Of a stretch of 64,000 nt of DNA, positions 17,903 to 27,257 are shown in pieces. The notes under the pieces are model-generated. The model was given only the letters and a program-made list of their open reading frames with translations, ran no database searches and was not told where the DNA came from. The translations under genes were made by a program, and so were the position numbers. The number at the start of each line of letters is the position of its first letter. The stretch's first letter is position 1. Source of the stretch: an uncultured Bacteroides sp. (GTDB taxonomy: Bacteria > Bacteroidota > Bacteroidia > Bacteroidales > Bacteroidaceae); contig NZ_CAUFUE010000005.1 in NCBI RefSeq assembly GCF_959029255.1, positions 62,001 through 126,000 on the forward strand, given 5' to 3'.

Positions 17903-17944
17903 CAAAGGTATAAACTTGAAAACTAAAAATAGTTTCCAAGTTTA
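17903..17944 (-). promoter_or_regulatory. Promoter and palindromic operator of the RND operon
   Basis: On the minus strand a -7 box TACCTTTG lies at 17910-17903. Immediately upstream is a 34-bp palindrome: TAAACTTGAAAACTA (17911-17925) and TAGTTTCCAAGTTTA (17930-17944), arms 15 bp with one mismatch and an AAAA spacer. It covers the place where the -33 box should be, as expected for a repressor site. TetR-type repressors commonly control such pumps, but no regulator gene is next to this operon. Confidence 0.65.
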
Positions 17945-17975
17945 TTAATTGTACTTTCTTAACAATGCGTTTGAA

Positions 17976-20288
17976 TTATTCTACTGTTTTGATAGTCAAA
18001 TCTAACCCTTGTCTTAACTCATAAACGTTTTGATAGACCTGTATGTTCAGTTTGTCTCCGGTGGTAAGAGAGATTTTTATTTCTTTCCCCACTTGCACAT
18101 GCAGAGTGTTTCCTAAGTAGTTCACTTTGAACGAGTAACTCTTCCATTCTTTAGGTCTGCTAGGAGTGAATTTCAGCCTTCCGTCCAGTATTTGCATACC
18201 GGCAAAACCGCGTACAATGGCGAGCCAGCTACCCGGCATACTGGTGATGTGCAGTCCCTGGTCGGCTTCATTGTTATAGTCATCCAAGTCGAGGCGCGTG
18301 GCATGCATGAAGAGCTTATAAGCCTTTTCCACCTTGCCGATACGTGCCGCCAATATGGCGTGTATATGGGGAGAAAGTGAGGACTCATGTACGGTCATGG
18401 GTTCATAAAATTCAAAGTTACGTCGAACGGTATCTGTATCGAAGTTAAAATAATAAAGATATAAGCCGAGTAATACATCACTTTGTTTGATGTAACAGGA
18501 ACGGAGGATACGATCCCATGACCAATGCTGGTTAATGGGGCGCTCTTCGGCAGGGATGTCATCTGTACTTTGTAATACTTTGTCCATATAGCCGTCATTC
18601 TGTACAAAAATGCCCTGCTCTTTATCTTCGGGCAAGTACATGTTTTTGATGATATCTTTCCAGCGTTCACTTTCTTCCGTGTAATTGAGGTTGGTGATAC
18701 GTCGTATGCGCGCATATTCGTCGGGATATTCGCGGGCGATGGTTTCAATGTACCTAAGGGTAATCTTGAGGCATTGTATGCATGAATAATTGGTGTACCA
18801 GTTATTATCTACATTGTTTTCGTATTCATCCGGGCCGGTGACTCCCAGGATTACGTATTTCTGTTTCGGTTTTGAGAAAGATACCCGTTGGCTCCAAAAG
18901 CGGCAGATTGCAATCATTACTTCCAGTCCATAGTGCGCTATGTAATCCAATGAACCATTTATTGCCGCATGTTGGGTAATGGCGTAAATGATGATGCTAT
19001 TACGATGGATTTCTTCGAACGTAATTTCCCATTCGCTATGGCATTCTTCTCCATTGCTGGTTACCTGCGGAAAGAGGGCGGCGCCATTATTAAAACCGAG
19101 TTTCCTGGCATTCTCTATCGCTTTGGGAAGTTGGTTGTAGCGGTATATCAGCAGATTTTTTACAATCTCTTTAGGGCTGGAAAAGAGGAAAAACGGTACA
19201 CAACACAATTCGGTATTCCAATAAGTGTTGCCCCCATATTTCTCTCCGGTGAAACCTTTCGGACCGATATTCAGTCGTGGGTCATCCCCCCGGTAGGTTT
19301 GGTAGAGCTGGAAAATATTGTAGCGAATACCTTGCTGGGCTTCGGGGTCACCCTCGATAACCACATCGGCTTCATCCCAGATTTCCTGCCAGGCCGTTTT
19401 ATGCTCCTCCAGCAATGTATCCCAGCCTATGGCTTTGGCCTGCAACGCCTCTGAAACGGATTGTTCTATCAGATTGTGCCGTTCGTAATAGAGTGAAGAC
19501 GTGATAGCGACATATTTGATAAGTGTCACCGTATCACCGGGTTTTACATCGACGCCTACACTGAACCCCGTTTGCTTTCCCTTCTCTATCCGTATCGGGT
19601 TATGAACGGCTTCTTTGTTGTTTTTGAGTAGCTGGTAAGTCATTGCGTAGCATATCTGCGCATCTTCCCGCCGCGTCTGTGTCCAGAGGTATGCGCAATC
19701 ATGTGTACCTCCGGAGCGGAGGATATTCCAGATTTTTTCGCCCGGTTGTTCCTTGTCATCCACTATGTTCCCGTCAAGAACCGGAACAAATGATATTTTG
19801 CCACTATAATTAAGTGAAGTAACGCTGTATCTGATGAGGCAGAGATTGGGATGCGCCATGTCCGCGATATGTTCCACATGCAGGCGTAGCTGGTTACCCC
19901 GTGGCGAGCTGACCTCTACATCGCGATATGAAATTCCGGCTTTCATGTCGAGTCTGCGGTTGAAGCTATCCACATCCCATTGCGCAAGGTCCAGTTCTTC
20001 ATCAATCAGCCGGAGATTGATTCGGCTCCAGTCGGCTGCGTTGGGGATGCGGGTAAAGAATTGGGGAAAGCCATTTTTCCACCAATTTACCCGGGTTTTA
20101 TCTAAAAAAGTGATACCGCCGACAAAATTTCCCCGGTAGCTGTCACTACTATAAGGTTCCTCAAAATTTCCCCGTCGGCCGAAGCGGCCGTTTCCGAGAC
20201 TGAATATACTTTCCGACATCCGCAGGTGCTCTGCGTGAAAACTATCTTCGATGATGTTCCACTCATCTGTTTTGAGGTATTTCTTCAT
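17976..20288 (-). CDS. GH65 disaccharide phosphorylase (maltose phosphorylase-like)
   Basis: A 770-residue cytoplasmic glycoside hydrolase family 65 protein with no signal peptide. These enzymes use phosphate to split alpha-linked disaccharides, giving beta-glucose 1-phosphate and glucose. Seen are SLGNGRFGRRGNFEE near residue 30, GPKGFTGEKYGG followed by TYWNTE (about 345-363), TSNGEECHSEWEITFEEIHRN, and TGPDEYENNVDNNWYTNYS, which carries the general acid Glu. The usual WDTE motif reads WNTE here (AAT codon), an unusual change. The closest fit is maltose phosphorylase, but kojibiose or nigerose activity cannot be excluded. It lies downstream of a sugar transporter and a LacI regulator. The beta-phosphoglucomutase often found beside GH65 is absent from the window. 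Confidence 0.88.
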   Translation of the reverse strand: MKKYLKTDEWNIIEDSFHAEHLRMSESIFSLGNGRFGRRGNFEEPYSSDSYRGNFVGGITFLDKTRVNWWKNGFPQFFTRIPNAADWSRINLRLIDEELDLAQWDVDSFNRRLDMKAGISYRDVEVSSPRGNQLRLHVEHIADMAHPNLCLIRYSVTSLNYSGKISFVPVLDGNIVDDKEQPGEKIWNILRSGGTHDCAYLWTQTRREDAQICYAMTYQLLKNNKEAVHNPIRIEKGKQTGFSVGVDVKPGDTVTLIKYVAITSSLYYERHNLIEQSVSEALQAKAIGWDTLLEEHKTAWQEIWDEADVVIEGDPEAQQGIRYNIFQLYQTYRGDDPRLNIGPKGFTGEKYGGNTYWNTELCCVPFFLFSSPKEIVKNLLIYRYNQLPKAIENARKLGFNNGAALFPQVTSNGEECHSEWEITFEEIHRNSIIIYAITQHAAINGSLDYIAHYGLEVMIAICRFWSQRVSFSKPKQKYVILGVTGPDEYENNVDNNWYTNYSCIQCLKITLRYIETIAREYPDEYARIRRITNLNYTEESERWKDIIKNMYLPEDKEQGIFVQNDGYMDKVLQSTDDIPAEERPINQHWSWDRILRSCYIKQSDVLLGLYLYYFNFDTDTVRRNFEFYEPMTVHESSLSPHIHAILAARIGKVEKAYKLFMHATRLDLDDYNNEADQGLHITSMPGSWLAIVRGFAGMQILDGRLKFTPSRPKEWKSYSFKVNYLGNTLHVQVGKEIKISLTTGDKLNIQVYQNVYELRQGLDLTIKTVE

Positions 20289-20392
20289 GGTATATGTTTT
20301 CTGTAGTTATCGCCGTAAAGATAAGCAATACGCAGAAATAAAAAAGAAAAGTGAGGACAAAAATAAATCAGGGGGAGAAAAGGGATAAAAAG

Positions 20393-20480
20393 GACACCGG
20401 GGAAGGCATCGTTCCTCGGTGTCGAGCGATGCCTTCCCCGGTGTCGGAGAGTGTGTTCCTCGGTGTCGGTCAATACACCC
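20393..20480. repeat. 19-bp inverted repeat plus three 22-bp direct repeats
   Basis: GACACCGGGGAAGGCATCG at 20393-20411 is exactly complementary to 20427-20445. Overlapping this, the core CCYCGGTGTCG occurs at 20414, 20436 and 20458, a period of exactly 22 bp. It fills the 220-bp gap between the transporter and GH65 genes, both on the minus strand. It may act as a terminator or attenuator that lowers GH65 expression. Confidence 0.75.
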
Positions 20481-20508
20481 TTCTTCAGAGCACTCCTGGC
20501 TCAGGTTG

Positions 20509-21882
20509 TCAGTTTGCTTTCTCTCCCTTAGTCTCTTTGATGAAATATACACAAACCGCTCCGATAATCAGCATTACCCCTGCCATTACCAGCATGTTGA
20601 TTTCAGGAGGAAGCATACCTTTCGGTGTGAACAGCGCGAGAATAGTTCCACCCAATGCAGCCGCTACAATTTGCGGGATACAGATGGTGCCGTTGAACAG
20701 TCCCAGGTAAGTACCCATGTGTCCGCCGGAAAGTGCATTCGTAAGAATGGTGAAAGGCAAAGCCAACATAGCTGCCCATGCGCAACCGATGAGCAGGAAG
20801 GAACCGAACAGCACATACTGGTTGTGTACAAAGAAAGTGGATATAAAGCCGATGCCTCCCAATACAAGGCTGAGGGCATAAATAAAGCGGCGGTCTTTGA
20901 ACATAGGGATACAGATGGCCCAAATTACCGAACCGATAGCTTGCACGGCAAACAATACACCTACCCAGTTGGCGGCTTCCTGATATTGCAAGCTCTTGGT
21001 GTCGAGCACTATCTTGGTGATGCCGTTTGTAATATGTTCTACGGTAGGAGCGTCAAATACATTGGCGGCAATACTGCCATTCGTATAAGTCCACATGAAC
21101 ATGAAGGCAAACCAACAGAAGAATTGTACCAATCCTACTGTCCAGAAAGCTTTGGGAGCTTTGATGAGCAGTTTCAGCATATTAATCTTTTCATGTTCTT
21201 CTTCTTCCGTAATGCCGTGGTATTCCGCATATTCGGCAGGCGGCATTTCTTTCACCTTGACAGAAGTGTAGATGACGCAAAATATCAATATGGCTGCTCC
21301 GATGTAGAATGAATAAATTACCGAATCGGGGATTACTCCTTGTGGAGCCGTGTTGCTGAGCCCTATCCAAGCAAATATGAACGGGAATAAATAACCCACC
21401 AGACTACCGGCGTTGCACAGGAAACTCTGGATGGAGTAGGCGAGTCCTTTCTGCTTTTCGTTCACCATGTCGCCCACCATCATCTTGAAAGGTTGCATCG
21501 CCATGTTGATGGAGGTGTCCAGGAACATCAAAGAAACCAGTCCGAAAATCATCGCCGTGCTTACCGCCATACCGAAACTTCCTGCATTGGGCAACAAACA
21601 CATCACGATGACGGCAACCAGCGAACCGATAAACAAGTAGGGAATGCGACGTCCGAAGCGTGTCCACGTCTTGTCGCTGGCAGCTCCTACAATGGGCTGT
21701 ACCAAAATCCCTGCCAAGGGTGGTAATATCCAGAAATAACTCAGGTCATGCGGGTCTGCTCCCAATGTTGAAAAGATACGGCTGATATTTGCACTTTGCA
21801 AGGCATACGCAATCTGTACGCCGAAAAAACCAAAGCTGATATTCCACAGCTTCCAGAAACTTAAATCGGGTTTTACTTTCAT
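20509..21882 (-). CDS. SLC45-like MFS sugar transporter
   Basis: A 457-residue major facilitator protein with about 12 hydrophobic segments. The beginning, SFWKLWNISFGFFGVQIAYALQSANISRIF, and the loop GAASDKTWTRFGRRIPYLFIG are typical of the SLC45/GPH-like family of disaccharide (sucrose, maltose) proton symporters common in Bacteroidetes glycan loci. The acidic loop YAEYHGITEEEEHEKINM sits mid-protein. It is between the LacI regulator (67 bp upstream) and GH65 gene, and would bring maltose or a similar disaccharide from periplasm to cytoplasm for phosphorolysis. Confidence 0.88.
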   Translation of the reverse strand: MKVKPDLSFWKLWNISFGFFGVQIAYALQSANISRIFSTLGADPHDLSYFWILPPLAGILVQPIVGAASDKTWTRFGRRIPYLFIGSLVAVIVMCLLPNAGSFGMAVSTAMIFGLVSLMFLDTSINMAMQPFKMMVGDMVNEKQKGLAYSIQSFLCNAGSLVGYLFPFIFAWIGLSNTAPQGVIPDSVIYSFYIGAAILIFCVIYTSVKVKEMPPAEYAEYHGITEEEEHEKINMLKLLIKAPKAFWTVGLVQFFCWFAFMFMWTYTNGSIAANVFDAPTVEHITNGITKIVLDTKSLQYQEAANWVGVLFAVQAIGSVIWAICIPMFKDRRFIYALSLVLGGIGFISTFFVHNQYVLFGSFLLIGCAWAAMLALPFTILTNALSGGHMGTYLGLFNGTICIPQIVAAALGGTILALFTPKGMLPPEINMLVMAGVMLIIGAVCVYFIKETKGEKAN

Positions 21883-21949
21883 GATTATTTATTTTGTTTA
21901 TTCTCATCATTCTGTGTTAGCACGTTGATACATCATTCACATTAGCGCA

Positions 21950-22954
21950 TTATTTTGTCGTTCCCCTCACCACAAGGTTGGTTTTCACAATCTTATTGCT
22001 GCTCTTTTCTTCCCCTTCCAGCTTATCTATCAGGATGCCGAAAGCGCTTTTGCCCACTTCTTCTCCGTGTTGCTCCACCGTGGTCAGTTTAGGGTCGGTA
22101 CTTTGTGCTATCGCTCCATCAGTGAAACCGCAGATGGAGACTTCGTCGGGAACTTTTACCCCCACAAGCTTGCAGGCGTATAGAATGCCCGATGCAGTTT
22201 CGTCGTTGATGGCGAAGAAACCATCCGGACGGTTGTCGCTTTCCAGTAAATCGGGTGTCATGGCAATGGCACGTTCCCGTGTGTCGCAGAACTTTATCAT
22301 GCTGTCATCTACCGGGATTTTATATTTCTTCATTGCGTCCAGATACCCGTTACGACGGTTTTTAGTAATTTCCAGATGGGGAGCCGCACCATAGAATAGA
22401 ATACGTTTGCACCCTGTCTGAATCATATATTCCACAGCGGCAAACGATCCGGCATAATCATCCACAACCACCCGTTCGGTTTTCAGTCCGGTACAGATAC
22501 GGTCATAAAATACGATAGGGATATTATTATTCAGCAATTCCTGATAATGGTCATACCGGGAAGTATCCTTGGCCAACGATGAAATCACGCCGCAAACACG
22601 TGCCGCAAGGAAAGAATGAACAATTTTCACCTCCTGCTCGTACGACTCGTTGCTTTGCGCCACTATAATATTATAGCCTGCTTTAGCCGCCGCCGTTTCA
22701 ATCCCACTCAGCACACACGAGAAGAAATGATGTACCAGCTGTGGCACAATCACCCCGATGGTATTGCTGCGGCTTGCCCGTAAGTTCACGGCCAGCACAT
22801 TCGGCTTATAATTATGTTCGCTTGCGTATGCGTGGATAAGGTCACGAGTTTCTTGGCTGATGTCCGGATTGTCTTTGAGAGCCCTCGACACGGTGGAAGG
22901 GGAGACATTCAATGCCCGGGCAATATCCTTGATGGTAATCTGCGGTTTATTCAT
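21950..22954 (-). CDS. LacI family transcriptional regulator
   Basis: A 334-residue LacI/GalR regulator. Residues 4-25 form the helix-turn-helix, ITIKDIARALNVSPSTVSRALKDN, followed by the hinge helix region and a periplasmic-binding-protein-like sugar domain (IGVIVPQLVHHFF, then ICGFTDGAIAQSTDPKLTTVEQHGEEVGK). It heads the minus-strand group LacI, transporter, GH65 and is divergent from the hybrid sensor. A LacI-type near-palindrome TGCAAACGATTGC lies in the divergent gap at 23065-23077, and its exact reverse complement is upstream of susC, so it probably controls both. Confidence 0.92.
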   Translation of the reverse strand: MNKPQITIKDIARALNVSPSTVSRALKDNPDISQETRDLIHAYASEHNYKPNVLAVNLRASRSNTIGVIVPQLVHHFFSCVLSGIETAAAKAGYNIIVAQSNESYEQEVKIVHSFLAARVCGVISSLAKDTSRYDHYQELLNNNIPIVFYDRICTGLKTERVVVDDYAGSFAAVEYMIQTGCKRILFYGAAPHLEITKNRRNGYLDAMKKYKIPVDDSMIKFCDTRERAIAMTPDLLESDNRPDGFFAINDETASGILYACKLVGVKVPDEVSICGFTDGAIAQSTDPKLTTVEQHGEEVGKSAFGILIDKLEGEEKSSNKIVKTNLVVRGTTK

Positions 22955-22970
22955 GGTACTGTTTTGGGGA

Positions 22971-22978
22971 CAAAGATA
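22971..22978 (-). promoter_or_regulatory. Probable -7 box for the LacI gene
   Basis: TATCTTTG on the minus strand, 16 bp before the start codon, fits TAnnTTTG. A half-site CGATTGC (22997-23003), shared with the operator at 23065, lies just upstream and could allow autoregulation. Confidence 0.5.
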
Positions 22979-23060
22979 AAGGAAACTTCGTTAATCCGAT
23001 TGCAAAAATAGTGGAATATGGTAAATAGTGCTTAGCCGTTGAGCTTTATCGGGTTGTAAG

Positions 23061-23092
23061 TTTGTGCAAACGATTGCGGTTTCTTATCTTTG
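23061..23092 (+). promoter_or_regulatory. Promoter of the hybrid sensor gene
   Basis: TTTG (23061-23064), a 20-bp spacer and TATCTTTG (23085-23092), a full match to the Bacteroides -33/-7 consensus. The spacer contains the LacI-type operator at 23065-23077. The start codon is 30 bp downstream. Confidence 0.75.
23065..23077. promoter_or_regulatory. LacI-type operator, site 1
   Basis: TGCAAACGATTGC: near-palindrome with central CG, as in LacI/CcpA-family operators. It lies between the -33 and -7 boxes of the hybrid sensor promoter, an effective position for repression. The same 13 bases occur in reverse at 31910-31922. Confidence 0.6.
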
Positions 23093-23122
23093 TCCGAACC
23101 TTTAATAAACAAAATCTTGAAT

Positions 23123-26100
23123 ATGTACAGGAATATTCTTTTTATCATACTACTTTTACAGATGTTTTTTTCTTGCCGTATCAGTGCGCAAAAGTCCGAC
23201 TATCGGCTGTTTCAGAATATCGGTTTAGGGACGGAAGCATCTGTTATCAACTGTTTCCTGCAAGATACTCAAGGATTGATATGGATTGGCTCGGATAAAG
23301 GTTTATTCAGTTATGACGGTTATTCCACGCAGCCGCACTTCGTTTTCGGTGAACATAGTAACACGCGCATTTATTGCGGTGCAGTCATTGATAGCACCTT
23401 TCTTTATTTGGGAGCAGACAACGGGCTCCTGGTTTATAATTACAGGACTGATACTTATGAAGATTTGGAAGTCGATTTTCCAACGGATATCCGTGCACTA
23501 GTGATGTATGACGGATTATTATGGTTGGGAACATTGGGCGGGCTATATACCTATCATCCGCATACTCGTAAGATTTCTTCCGTAAAGGAAGGAATTCCCC
23601 ATCAGACCATTTATTCCCTGATTCACACTTCGGATCATCAGCTTTATATCGGTACTTACAATGGTTGTTGCCGTTATACATCCGCTACCGGACGTTTTGA
23701 AACGATAGGATTACCCGTAAACAGAAACAAAAGCAATCAGTTTGTCAATTCTTTGTTGGAAGACACGGCACGAAATTGTATCTGGATAGGTACGGAAGGT
23801 TGCCTCTTCAAATATACCCCTGCCGATGGACAAATACAGAGAATTGATGCTTTTCATGACAATTCGGTCAAATCAATGGCTTTGGATGGTTATGGGCAGT
23901 TGTTGGTAGGGACGGATAACGGATTATACGTATATAGGGAGAATTCACCCTTACAGCATGTTGTACACGATTCGCGGAATCCTCAGTCACTGTCCAATAA
24001 TATTGTCTGGGCCGTCTATGCCGACTGCGAGCAGAATATCTGGTTAGGAACGGATTACGGCATATCCATGGCGCGTCATAGGGAAACATTGCGCTATATT
24101 CCCATATCACAGATTACCGGAACAGGAGAAGGAAACCAGTTCTACTCCATGTTGCGTGATACGCATGGTAATTTCTGGTTTGGCGGGACCAATGGACTTA
24201 TCCGTTTTACGTTTCCTGTGGTAGAAGGGCAGGAGGCGGAAGAAGCGAGGAATGTTACCTGGTATAAGATGGGTGACAAGAACTTTCCTTTATCCCATAA
24301 CCGAGTGCGCCAACTGTATGAAGACCATGACGGACACCTTTGGGTAGCAACGGATGGAAGTATCAGCCGTTATGATGAAGGCAGCCGTCAGTTTGTATCT
24401 TATAGTATAGTGGATAGTACCCATAGCTATAACGCAAACTGGGCATACGGGCTTTTTGAAGATATGGAGGGAAAATTGTGGATATCCACTTGCTTGGGAG
24501 GCGTTTTTGTAGTAGATAAGTATAAACTGATGCACTCTTCCACGCAACCATACGTTGCAGAAAAGACTTATTCGATGCAGAACGGTTTATTGGGCATGTT
24601 TATCAATCAGATGGTTCCCGATCGTGAAGGAAATGCATTGGCGCTGCTCAGTACAGCCAACGGCATTGAGAAAATAAATCCTGCTACCCATAAAATCACT
24701 CACATTGGTGCCGGAGAGTTTAAGGAGGGGCAAAGACCCAATTTTGTTTTGTGTGCCGAAGATGGTTGTATCTGGATAGGTTTTCCCGGTGGGGTAATGC
24801 GGGTGGACTCTTCGGATGGCAGCATAAAGGTCTTGTCATTCGATACTTTCAATCATTACGAAGTACTTTACATGATAGAGGCTGACGGAAAGATATGGAT
24901 ATCCACTGCCGACGGCTTTTGGGTTGCGGATCAGCGGACATTGGAAGTACGTCGCCTGAATATTGCCGATAAACGCTTCACCAGTCTGTTCTTTGACAGG
25001 AAAGAGGGGAAATTATATTTGGGCACGGCAGACGGTTTTGCCGTTTCTTCACCGGATGCGTTGCTGGCGGAACATCCCGAGCGCCCATTATTGCTGACAG
25101 CTTTTTATGTGAATAACCGGCCGTATCTGCCCGATGCTGAATTAACCAATCGGGGCATTCGCTTTATGGAGCAGATACAACTGGACTATAACCGGAATAA
25201 TCTTGTTTTTGAACTTTCAGACTTGCCATATTCGTTGGAGGAGAAAAGCAGGATTGTGTATCGTCTGGAGGGAGTAGACGATGAGTGGATTCTTTTAGCT
25301 CCTAATGTCAACCGCATCACTTATAATAACTTGGAGTATGGAAACTATAGGTTGACGGCGAGTAAGCTGGATTCTTTTGGTAAACCTTTTGAAAAAATAT
25401 ATAATTTGGATGTTACTATCCTTCCCCCTTGGTATTATACTTCGTGGGCAAAGGCATTTTATATCCTGCTATGCTGTGTGCTGATTGTTTGGATTATTCA
25501 CTTTTTCCGTGTGAAAAACCGCTTGAAACTGGAACATTTGGAAAAGGAGAGGATTCTGGAACAGTCGCGTGCCAAACTGGAATTTTTCATCAACCTTTCC
25601 CATGATTTCAAGACTCCTTTGAGTATGATTATTGCTCCTATCAGCAGGATGTTGCCGGAAATCAGAAACCAGCAGGAAAAGCAACAACTTGAATTGGTTC
25701 AGCGTAATGCCATGAAACTGAATTCTTTGATTCATCAGGCACTAGATTTTAATCGTGTGGACAGCGGTAACAGTGCACTGTTGATTTTGTCGCAGATAGA
25801 GTTGGTTTCTTTTGCCCGCGACCTGCTTGCACTCTATACAGAAGGAAAAACGAGGGGAAAACAGCTTGCCTATGAATTCCATACGAACCGGGAAAAGATA
25901 TATGTTCAGATGGATGCCATTAAGCTGGAGTCTGTTTTAGATAACCTACTGTCCAATGCGGTGAAGTATACACCGGAAGGCGGGATTGTTACTCTCATTT
26001 TGGATGCTCCGGAGGGAGGGAAGGAGGTGTATGTCTCCGTGTCTGACACCGGAACCGGAATCCCGGTTCAAGATCAACCGTATATTTTCCAACGTTTTTT

Positions 26101-27061
26101 TCAGTCATCCAAGACTGCGGGAAAAAATGAAGGGACGGGAGTCGGACTGTATTTGGTGAAAACCTATACGGAACTACATGGTGGCAGTGTTAATTTGGTT
26201 TCAGAGGAGAATACAGGTACTACAGTAACTCTTGCCCTGCCGGTTGTTATTCAAGAACAGATTGCACCTGTAGAGGGGGCGGACTTATCACATGATATCC
26301 TTTTACCTGATGCCCCTCTTATATTGATTGTGGATGATAATGCCGAGGTTGCAGACTTCATTTACCAGATTTTACATGCCAAATATCGTTGTCGTATTGC
26401 GAAAAATGGTAAATCCGGCCTGGAACTTGCCATGGAATTATTGCCCGATTTAGTCATTTCGGATGTGATGATGCCCATTATGGACGGATTCGAAATGGTA
26501 CGCGGCTTTAAGAAGCATGTTCCTACATCTACTATTCCCGTCATTCTGCTGACTGCAAAGAGTGACAAGGAGACGGAAATTGAAAGTATGCAGTTGCATG
26601 TCGAAGCTTTTATAGCCAAGCCTTTTGAACCGGATATCCTGCTCTTGCGGGTGGAACAGCTGCTTGCTAGCAAGCGGACTCATGAGGCTAAGGCACGGAT
26701 GGAAGTGTTTGCCACCCCGAAAGCCATAGAAGCGATGTCGTATGACGAAAAATTCCTGGCAAATGTCACCCGTCTGATAGAAGAACATGTCTCGGATTCC
26801 GAACTGAATGTAAATACCCTTTGCGATTGGGCGGCGACCAACAACAAGCAGATGTATCGCAAACTGAAACAGCTGACGGGAATGACACCGGTTGAATATA
26901 TAAAGTTCATCCGTCTGAAGAAAGCAGCCATGCTGTTGCGGCAGAAAAAATTTACTGTGGCAGAGGTGATGTATATGGTAGGCTTTTCCAACCACTCTTA
27001 TTTCTCCAAATGTTTTCAGGCTGAATTCGGACTTACTCCTAAGCAATATCTGGCAGAATAA
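23123..27061 (+). CDS. Hybrid two-component system sensor/regulator (HTCS)
   Basis: A 1312-residue one-protein signalling system. The ATG at 23123 gives the signal peptide MYRNILFIILLLQMFFSC..SAQ; an upstream TTG frame is unlikely. The periplasmic part has beta-propeller repeats (WIGSDKGLFSYDG, LWLGTLGGLYTYHP, IWIGTEGCLFKY, LLVGTDNGLYVY and others), then a Y_Y_Y domain, then one membrane helix at about 776-795. Inside are the kinase (SHDFKTPLS with its His near 826), the ATPase (GTGVGLYLVKTY), a receiver (ILIVDDN near 1069, Asp near 1113 in ISDVMMP) and a C-terminal AraC-type HTH (1216-1312). HTCS proteins sense a glycan fragment and switch on the neighbouring locus; the GH53 and GH2 genes that follow suggest galactan. 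Confidence 0.95.
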   Translation: MYRNILFIILLLQMFFSCRISAQKSDYRLFQNIGLGTEASVINCFLQDTQGLIWIGSDKGLFSYDGYSTQPHFVFGEHSNTRIYCGAVIDSTFLYLGADNGLLVYNYRTDTYEDLEVDFPTDIRALVMYDGLLWLGTLGGLYTYHPHTRKISSVKEGIPHQTIYSLIHTSDHQLYIGTYNGCCRYTSATGRFETIGLPVNRNKSNQFVNSLLEDTARNCIWIGTEGCLFKYTPADGQIQRIDAFHDNSVKSMALDGYGQLLVGTDNGLYVYRENSPLQHVVHDSRNPQSLSNNIVWAVYADCEQNIWLGTDYGISMARHRETLRYIPISQITGTGEGNQFYSMLRDTHGNFWFGGTNGLIRFTFPVVEGQEAEEARNVTWYKMGDKNFPLSHNRVRQLYEDHDGHLWVATDGSISRYDEGSRQFVSYSIVDSTHSYNANWAYGLFEDMEGKLWISTCLGGVFVVDKYKLMHSSTQPYVAEKTYSMQNGLLGMFINQMVPDREGNALALLSTANGIEKINPATHKITHIGAGEFKEGQRPNFVLCAEDGCIWIGFPGGVMRVDSSDGSIKVLSFDTFNHYEVLYMIEADGKIWISTADGFWVADQRTLEVRRLNIADKRFTSLFFDRKEGKLYLGTADGFAVSSPDALLAEHPERPLLLTAFYVNNRPYLPDAELTNRGIRFMEQIQLDYNRNNLVFELSDLPYSLEEKSRIVYRLEGVDDEWILLAPNVNRITYNNLEYGNYRLTASKLDSFGKPFEKIYNLDVTILPPWYYTSWAKAFYILLCCVLIVWIIHFFRVKNRLKLEHLEKERILEQSRAKLEFFINLSHDFKTPLSMIIAPISRMLPEIRNQQEKQQLELVQRNAMKLNSLIHQALDFNRVDSGNSALLILSQIELVSFARDLLALYTEGKTRGKQLAYEFHTNREKIYVQMDAIKLESVLDNLLSNAVKYTPEGGIVTLILDAPEGGKEVYVSVSDTGTGIPVQDQPYIFQRFFQSSKTAGKNEGTGVGLYLVKTYTELHGGSVNLVSEENTGTTVTLALPVVIQEQIAPVEGADLSHDILLPDAPLILIVDDNAEVADFIYQILHAKYRCRIAKNGKSGLELAMELLPDLVISDVMMPIMDGFEMVRGFKKHVPTSTIPVILLTAKSDKETEIESMQLHVEAFIAKPFEPDILLLRVEQLLASKRTHEAKARMEVFATPKAIEAMSYDEKFLANVTRLIEEHVSDSELNVNTLCDWAATNNKQMYRKLKQLTGMTPVEYIKFIRLKKAAMLLRQKKFTVAEVMYMVGFSNHSYFSKCFQAEFGLTPKQYLAE

Positions 27062-27094
27062 CATAGCTTTTACGGGACACACTATTGCTTTTGC

Positions 27095-27144
27095 AAGACA
27101 AGTCCTCATCAGACGCCTTTTTGATGAGGGCTTGTCTTTTTTTT
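27095..27144 (+). terminator. Terminator after the HTCS gene
   Basis: Stem AGACAAGTCCTCATCA pairs with TGATGAGGGCTTGTCT and is followed by a run of T. A good intrinsic terminator separating the HTCS gene from the GH53 gene. Confidence 0.85.
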
Positions 27145-27166
27145 GTCCTTTTCTGTCCGAAATGTG

Positions 27167-27198
27167 TTTCTGTGGAACTCTACATTTCCTTATATTTG
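27167..27198 (+). promoter_or_regulatory. Probable promoter of the GH53-GH2 pair
   Basis: TTTC (27167-27170), 20 bp, TATATTTG (27191-27198): -7 fits fully, -33 in three of four. A small dyad TTGCC..GGCAA (27195-27212) overlaps and follows the -7 box. Confidence 0.5.
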
Positions 27199-27257
27199 CC
27201 AACGAAAGGCAATGCCTTGTGAACTTGAATCAAATAATATGATTAACTATAATAACC

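Noticed and set aside
20419..21312. 297-codon plus-strand frame over the transporter gene
   Set aside because: Antisense to the MFS gene and starts in the repeat array; His/Gln/Ser-rich shadow frame.
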